Origin: Ochrobactrum vermis
GTDB taxonomy: Bacteria; Pseudomonadota; Alphaproteobacteria; Rhizobiales; Rhizobiaceae
Length of the DNA: 64,000 bases
Assembly (NCBI RefSeq): GCF_002975205.1
Contig: NZ_PCOC01000001.1
Location: forward strand, 558,001 to 622,000
Direction: 5' to 3'
The position numbers were made by a program, and so were the translations under genes. Positions 60,392 through 64,000 of the stretch are shown here, one piece after another. The notes beneath the pieces were generated by a model that saw only the letters and a program-made list of their open reading frames with translations, was not told the origin of the DNA and ran no database searches. The first letter of the stretch is position 1. Each line of letters starts with the position of its first letter.

Positions 60392-61009
60392 CAGATAGTG
60401 CTTAAACATAAAGCCGGTCGGGTTTTCCAAGTATCTCTCCACTTGGCATGTCTAAATCTTCTCACATTTACCCGCTATTCGCACCGCCGTGGTAGACGAT
60501 ACGGTCCAATCTGCATTCAAGCAGGCTGGTAGTTAGAAATGCTAATATTAGTTGACCTGCTCCGACTTAAAATGGTCGAGTTTGGATGTTGGTCTTGCAG
60601 CAGGTTTTCCCGAGTTGAGAGGGAAAATTTGCTGTGAAGAGGAGACGGTATTCGACGGGAGCTGCTTGCTGTGCCGCTTTAACAGATGGAGAATGGGTGT
60701 CATTTATTGCTGTCGAAAAGCAACATTTGCAAATCAAAGAAACTGCGGAGGGGTGACCAAGGCGTCTTTGCGATGAAAAGTTAAATTCCATTAAGGCGCG
60801 ACAAGCAAGGGTGTTCCCGCCACCGAGAGATTTTCATCGCACACCTAATCATTCGGTGTTAAGCCCTCGAGGGCCTAAAATGCACTGCAGTTGCGAATAA
60901 GACGGTGTTGACTCTCGACCTGTATTTCTTCAAGTACGCTACACACTATAGGCGTAATTTTCCCCAAAGCGGCCGCCGCGATGAAGAGAAGATTGGCTAG
61001 GATAGGATT
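60392..61009. other. 618-bp non-coding gap after tRNA-Gln
   Basis: No convincing gene. Two opposed frames of about 74 codons (60552-60776 plus, 60567-60791 minus) overlap each other and show no recognisable features. A perfect 12-bp palindrome GCCCTCGAGGGC is at 60863-60874. TTGACT at about 60907 could be a -35 element for wzm, but no good -10 was found. Confidence 0.6.
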
Positions 61010-61861
61010 ATGAGTACCAAACTTTTAAATGTCGACGGTTTTGGCGCTGTGGCTACCGCTGAACCGACAAAAGGTGTTGCGGTTGCTGTCCGCGATATCG
61101 GGGAAGCCTTTTCGAAGTACCGCCTTGCACTGATCTTTGGGTGGCAGGATGTCGCGCAGCGTTATCGCCGTTCGCGTGTTGGGGCTTTTTGGCTCACTCT
61201 CAATATGGCCGTGTTCATCGGTGCGCTTGGTTTGATTTTCGGTACGCTTTTCCAAACGGATATGCGAGATTTTCTCCCCCACTTGTGTGCAGGCATTATT
61301 ATGTGGGGGTTCATTTCTACTTCGTTATCCGATGGATGTACTGCGTTCAGTTCTTCTGATGGCATCATCCTTCAGGTAAAAATGCCACTGTTTACACATA
61401 TAATGCGAGCATTGTGGAGAAATATAATAATATTTTTGCACAATATTGTTATATTCCCTATTTTAATACTCATTCTTGGTAGGGGGGTGAATTACAATAT
61501 TTTATTGGCTGTACCTGGGTTCATTTTAGTTAGCATTAATTTGGCTTGGATGATGCTGATACTTGCTGTTTTGTGTGCGAGGTTCCGTGATATGACGCAG
61601 GTTGTGGCAAATGTTCTGCAAATATTGCTATATGCAACGCCTATAATGTGGATGGTCAAAACGCTACCTGACCATGTTTCACAAGCTTTGGTTTACTGGA
61701 ATCCATTTTATCATTTTATTCAGCTTGTACGGGCGCCATTATTCGGAGAATCTCCGACTTGGGTGAGCTGGTGCGCTGTTGCCGGGATTGCAATCGTCGG
61801 TTGGGCGGTGGCAATCGCATTCTTTGGAAAATACCGTTCTCGTGTAGCATACTGGCTGTAA
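61010..61861 (+). CDS. wzm: Polysaccharide ABC transporter, permease (Wzm-like)
   Basis: A 283-residue inner-membrane permease of the ABC-2 type with six helices. The cytosolic N-terminal WQDVAQRYRRSRVGAFWLTLN (quoted in parts) and the C-terminal WNPFYHFIQLVRAPLFG are hallmark segments of Wzm/KpsM-type exporters. It is paired with Wzt (three-base gap). Together they move O-antigen or capsule linked to undecaprenyl diphosphate across the inner membrane. From about 61380 the A+T content rises clearly, unlike the genes before the tRNA. Confidence 0.92.
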   Translation: MSTKLLNVDGFGAVATAEPTKGVAVAVRDIGEAFSKYRLALIFGWQDVAQRYRRSRVGAFWLTLNMAVFIGALGLIFGTLFQTDMRDFLPHLCAGIIMWGFISTSLSDGCTAFSSSDGIILQVKMPLFTHIMRALWRNIIIFLHNIVIFPILILILGRGVNYNILLAVPGFILVSINLAWMMLILAVLCARFRDMTQVVANVLQILLYATPIMWMVKTLPDHVSQALVYWNPFYHFIQLVRAPLFGESPTWVSWCAVAGIAIVGWAVAIAFFGKYRSRVAYWL

Positions 61862-61864
61862 GCA

Positions 61865-62605
61865 ATGAGTCATATTCAACTGAAAAACGTAAGTGTAGAG
61901 TTTCCGATCTATAACTCTTCCAGCCGATCCCTGAAGAATCGCGTTCTGAATATTGCCACTGGAGGCAAAATCGAACGACGTACGGATAGTCTGGTCGTTA
62001 TACGTGGGCTCACTGATGTGTCTTTGGTTTTGCGCGAAGGGGATCGGGTCGGGCTGATAGGGCATAATGGTTCTGGCAAAACCACAATGTTACGAGTTTT
62101 TTCAGGTATATACATTCCCACTCAGGGCGAGGCTGTGGTAAGCGGGGACTGTGTTTCTTTAATCAATATCAATCTGGGTATTGATCCAGACGCGACTGGA
62201 CGTGAAAATATACGATTACGTTCTGCGATAATGGGGATGGATCCAAAGGAGACTGCAGCCAAGCTTGAAGAAATAGCCGAGTTTTCAGGGCTGGGCGACT
62301 TCTTGGATATGCCTTTCAGAACCTATTCTTCTGGTATGCAATTGAGGTTGGCGTTTGCAACATCAACTTCGGTAAGGCCAGAAATTCTCATCATGGACGA
62401 ATGGTTGTCGACCGGCGATGAAGACTTTAAAGAGCGCGCCAATCAACGCATGCGTGAATTGGTGGACTCTACGAAAATCCTCATACTGGCCTCTCATTCG
62501 AGAGAACTTCTGGAGAAGAATTGCAATAGAATCATCTGGTTGGAGCACGGTCGCGTGAAAATGGATGGCGATATTGATGAGGTGCTTTCCTCCTATTTCG
62601 GTTGA
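61865..62605 (+). CDS. wzt: Polysaccharide ABC transporter, ATPase (Wzt-like)
   Basis: A 246-residue ATPase of the Wzt/KpsT type. Walker A is GHNGSGKTTM, the signature is YSSGMQLRLAFA, and Walker B is ILIMDEWLSTGDEDF with the switch histidine in LASHSRELL. The protein ends after the nucleotide-binding domain, so it lacks the C-terminal carbohydrate-binding domain of long Wzt proteins. Short forms occur where chain length is set by other means; Brucella Wzt is also short. It follows wzm at once. Confidence 0.93.
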   Translation: MSHIQLKNVSVEFPIYNSSSRSLKNRVLNIATGGKIERRTDSLVVIRGLTDVSLVLREGDRVGLIGHNGSGKTTMLRVFSGIYIPTQGEAVVSGDCVSLININLGIDPDATGRENIRLRSAIMGMDPKETAAKLEEIAEFSGLGDFLDMPFRTYSSGMQLRLAFATSTSVRPEILIMDEWLSTGDEDFKERANQRMRELVDSTKILILASHSRELLEKNCNRIIWLEHGRVKMDGDIDEVLSSYFG

Positions 62606-62772
62606 TTTCGAGATAGGTGAATATCGTTCTTGGTCAAGATAATAACGGGCTTCTGGCACGAATAGAGAAAGTATCGTGATCGGATTTACGGTAAGAGAGG
62701 TGAGCAAACAGCTTGATTTCTGTTTGTCAGATTTTACTTGATGCGATGATGATCCAACTGGAGTTAGAATAA

Positions 62773-64000
62773 ATGAAGCGGATCGGAATAGCATTCTTCT
62801 ATGATGAATTTGGTATTGTTGATCAATACATGATTCATCTGTTGAAGTCTTTTAAGCCATTTCTAGAGCGTTTAGTTTTTGTTTCCAATGGCCCTCTCTC
62901 AAAAGATTCGGAACAGGTTGTTTCAAAAATTGTCGATAATTTGATTATTCGCGAGAATAAGGGGTTCGATGTCTGGGCTTATAAGGAAGGTTTGGATTCG
63001 ATTGGCTTTGACAAGCTAACTGATTTTGACGAGCTACTGCTTTTTAATCATACGTTTTATGGGCCGATTTTTCCGTTATCTGAAATGTTTGATGCGATGG
63101 CGGAAAAAACTGTGGACTTTTGGGGGGTATCAACCCACGCAAAAATGAAGCCCAACCCGTTTACGCACCAAGGTGTTTTACCAGAGCATATTAACTCTCA
63201 TTTTATTGCTGTTCGGCAACCCATGCTTTCATCGGCTTCTTTCAAATCCTATTGGGAAACGATGCCGGAGATCAATACCTATGTTGACTCCGTGCTCAAG
63301 CATGAATCCCGCTTTACCAAGCACTTTAATGATTTGGGGTATGAGTATGATGCCTATGTTACTCCCAAGGATTATGGTTCAAGGTACCCAGTCTTTATCG
63401 ATATTGCAGAGACTATTAAGAATAGGTCGCCAATTCTTAAACGGCGCTCCCTATTCCACACCCATTTGTTTCACGATCTGAACGGCATTGATGTTCCCAG
63501 AGCACTACGGCTGATCGAAGAAAATAGCGAATATGATGTCAATCTGATTTGGCAAAACGCTGCCCGGACTTCCAAGCTGCGAGAATTGGGAACGAATGCA
63601 GCTCTACTGAGAATCATCGGGAATAAACCAGTAGATGTTGATGGGATAGATCAGACGATAGCGGTCTGTGCACATATCTATTATGTAGATTTATTGGACG
63701 AAATCCTTTCTTATAGCGATAACATCCCATGCAATTATGATTTCATCTGCACAACGGATTCTGTTGAAAAGAAGAATGAGATTGAAGCGATTTTGGCTTC
63801 TAACAAGAAAATTGACAACTATGACGTGCGGATCGTTGAGCAGAATCGTGGACGTGACATGTCCGCGCTTTTCATAACGTTCAGAGACGTATTCTTGAGT
63901 GATAAGTATGATGTGGTCTGTAGGTTGCATACCAAAAAGTCGCCTCAGGTAGAGCAAGCACAGAGCCTCGTTTTCAAACGGCATCTCTTGGATAATCTCC
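62773..64000 (+). CDS. RgpF-type rhamnan synthesis glycosyltransferase (partial at right edge)
   Basis: An open frame from ATG 62773 without stop to the window end (409 codons seen). The N-terminal segments RIGIAFFYDEFGIVDQYM and VWAYKEGLDSIGFDKL, then ELLLFNHTFYGPIFPLSEMF and DFWGVSTH, are typical of the rhamnan synthesis F (RgpF) family. A second such block starts near residue 300 (AVCAHIYYVDLLDEIL). These proteins help build rhamnose or related glycans. It is strongly A+T rich. No good ribosome site is seen before this ATG. It follows wzt by 167 bases with no gene between. Confidence 0.8.
   Translation, partial: MKRIGIAFFYDEFGIVDQYMIHLLKSFKPFLERLVFVSNGPLSKDSEQVVSKIVDNLIIRENKGFDVWAYKEGLDSIGFDKLTDFDELLLFNHTFYGPIFPLSEMFDAMAEKTVDFWGVSTHAKMKPNPFTHQGVLPEHINSHFIAVRQPMLSSASFKSYWETMPEINTYVDSVLKHESRFTKHFNDLGYEYDAYVTPKDYGSRYPVFIDIAETIKNRSPILKRRSLFHTHLFHDLNGIDVPRALRLIEENSEYDVNLIWQNAARTSKLRELGTNAALLRIIGNKPVDVDGIDQTIAVCAHIYYVDLLDEILSYSDNIPCNYDFICTTDSVEKKNEIEAILASNKKIDNYDVRIVEQNRGRDMSALFITFRDVFLSDKYDVVCRLHTKKSPQVEQAQSLVFKRHLLDNL

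Noticed and set aside
60552..60791. Two opposed 74-codon frames after tRNA-Gln
   Set aside because: They overlap each other on opposite strands, are cysteine-rich in a random way and have no ribosome site.

Overview
The window looks like a chromosome segment of a Brucella/Ochrobactrum-type alphaproteobacterium (Rhizobiales). The signs are a complete aa3 oxidase gene set with a rhizobial coxF-like gene, a CcrM methyltransferase of exactly 377 codons with CtrA-like boxes upstream, octamer repeats close to the Brucella AGGGCAGT family, Rhizobiales-type mosaic palindromic repeats, and O-antigen genes resembling Brucella wbkD, wbkF, wzm and wzt. No database search was run, so the genus is inferred from recognised proteins and gene order.

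Layout. 1-6.4 kb: cytochrome c oxidase block (end of coxB, ctaD, ctaB, coxF-like, ctaG, coxC, DUF983, SURF1), with palindromic repeats between the genes. 6.4-9.5 kb: ispH-thrB-rnhA and a peroxiredoxin. 9.6-24.7 kb: DsbD-N protein, YqgE/AlgH protein, a thrC-M16 peptidase-GNAT-EAL run on the minus strand, a lipoprotein, a second (CSS-motif) EAL protein, a HAD hydrolase, a ClC channel and ccrM. 24.8-35.9 kb: HAD, mutY, a polysaccharide trio (GT25, O-antigen ligase-like, sugar epimerase), DUF721, a DsbA-like protein, smc, a CDF efflux protein and a VOC protein.

36-44 kb is an accessory island. It holds a solitary Ti-type TraA relaxase/helicase with a C-terminal BID-like domain, a complete IS3-family (IS407-group) copy with a 4-bp target duplication and a stop codon in orfA, a small XRE regulator and two proteins of unknown function. 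No integrase, coupling protein or type IV secretion gene is visible. 44-53.4 kb returns to housekeeping genes: ppdK, polysaccharide deacetylase, a c-type cytochrome pair (triheme plus TsdA-like), DUF1499, an MBL-fold protein and bioY. A 1.5-kb IS1182-family element sits in the bioY terminator and is flanked by a 21-bp duplication of that terminator hairpin.

55-60 kb: allA and uraH (purine catabolism), an orphan DUF2793 protein, and convergent wbkD-like and wbkF-like genes that overlap at their 3' ends. After tRNA-Gln(TTG) comes an A+T-rich surface polysaccharide locus (wzm, wzt and an RgpF-type glycosyltransferase running off the window). WbkD-like and WbkF-like proteins would make and load the first sugar on undecaprenyl phosphate, and Wzm/Wzt would export the finished polymer.

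No CRISPR array, rRNA or obvious defence system was found. The most unusual items are the lone BID-type relaxase island, the inverted octamer array, and the insertion of IS1182 into a terminator.
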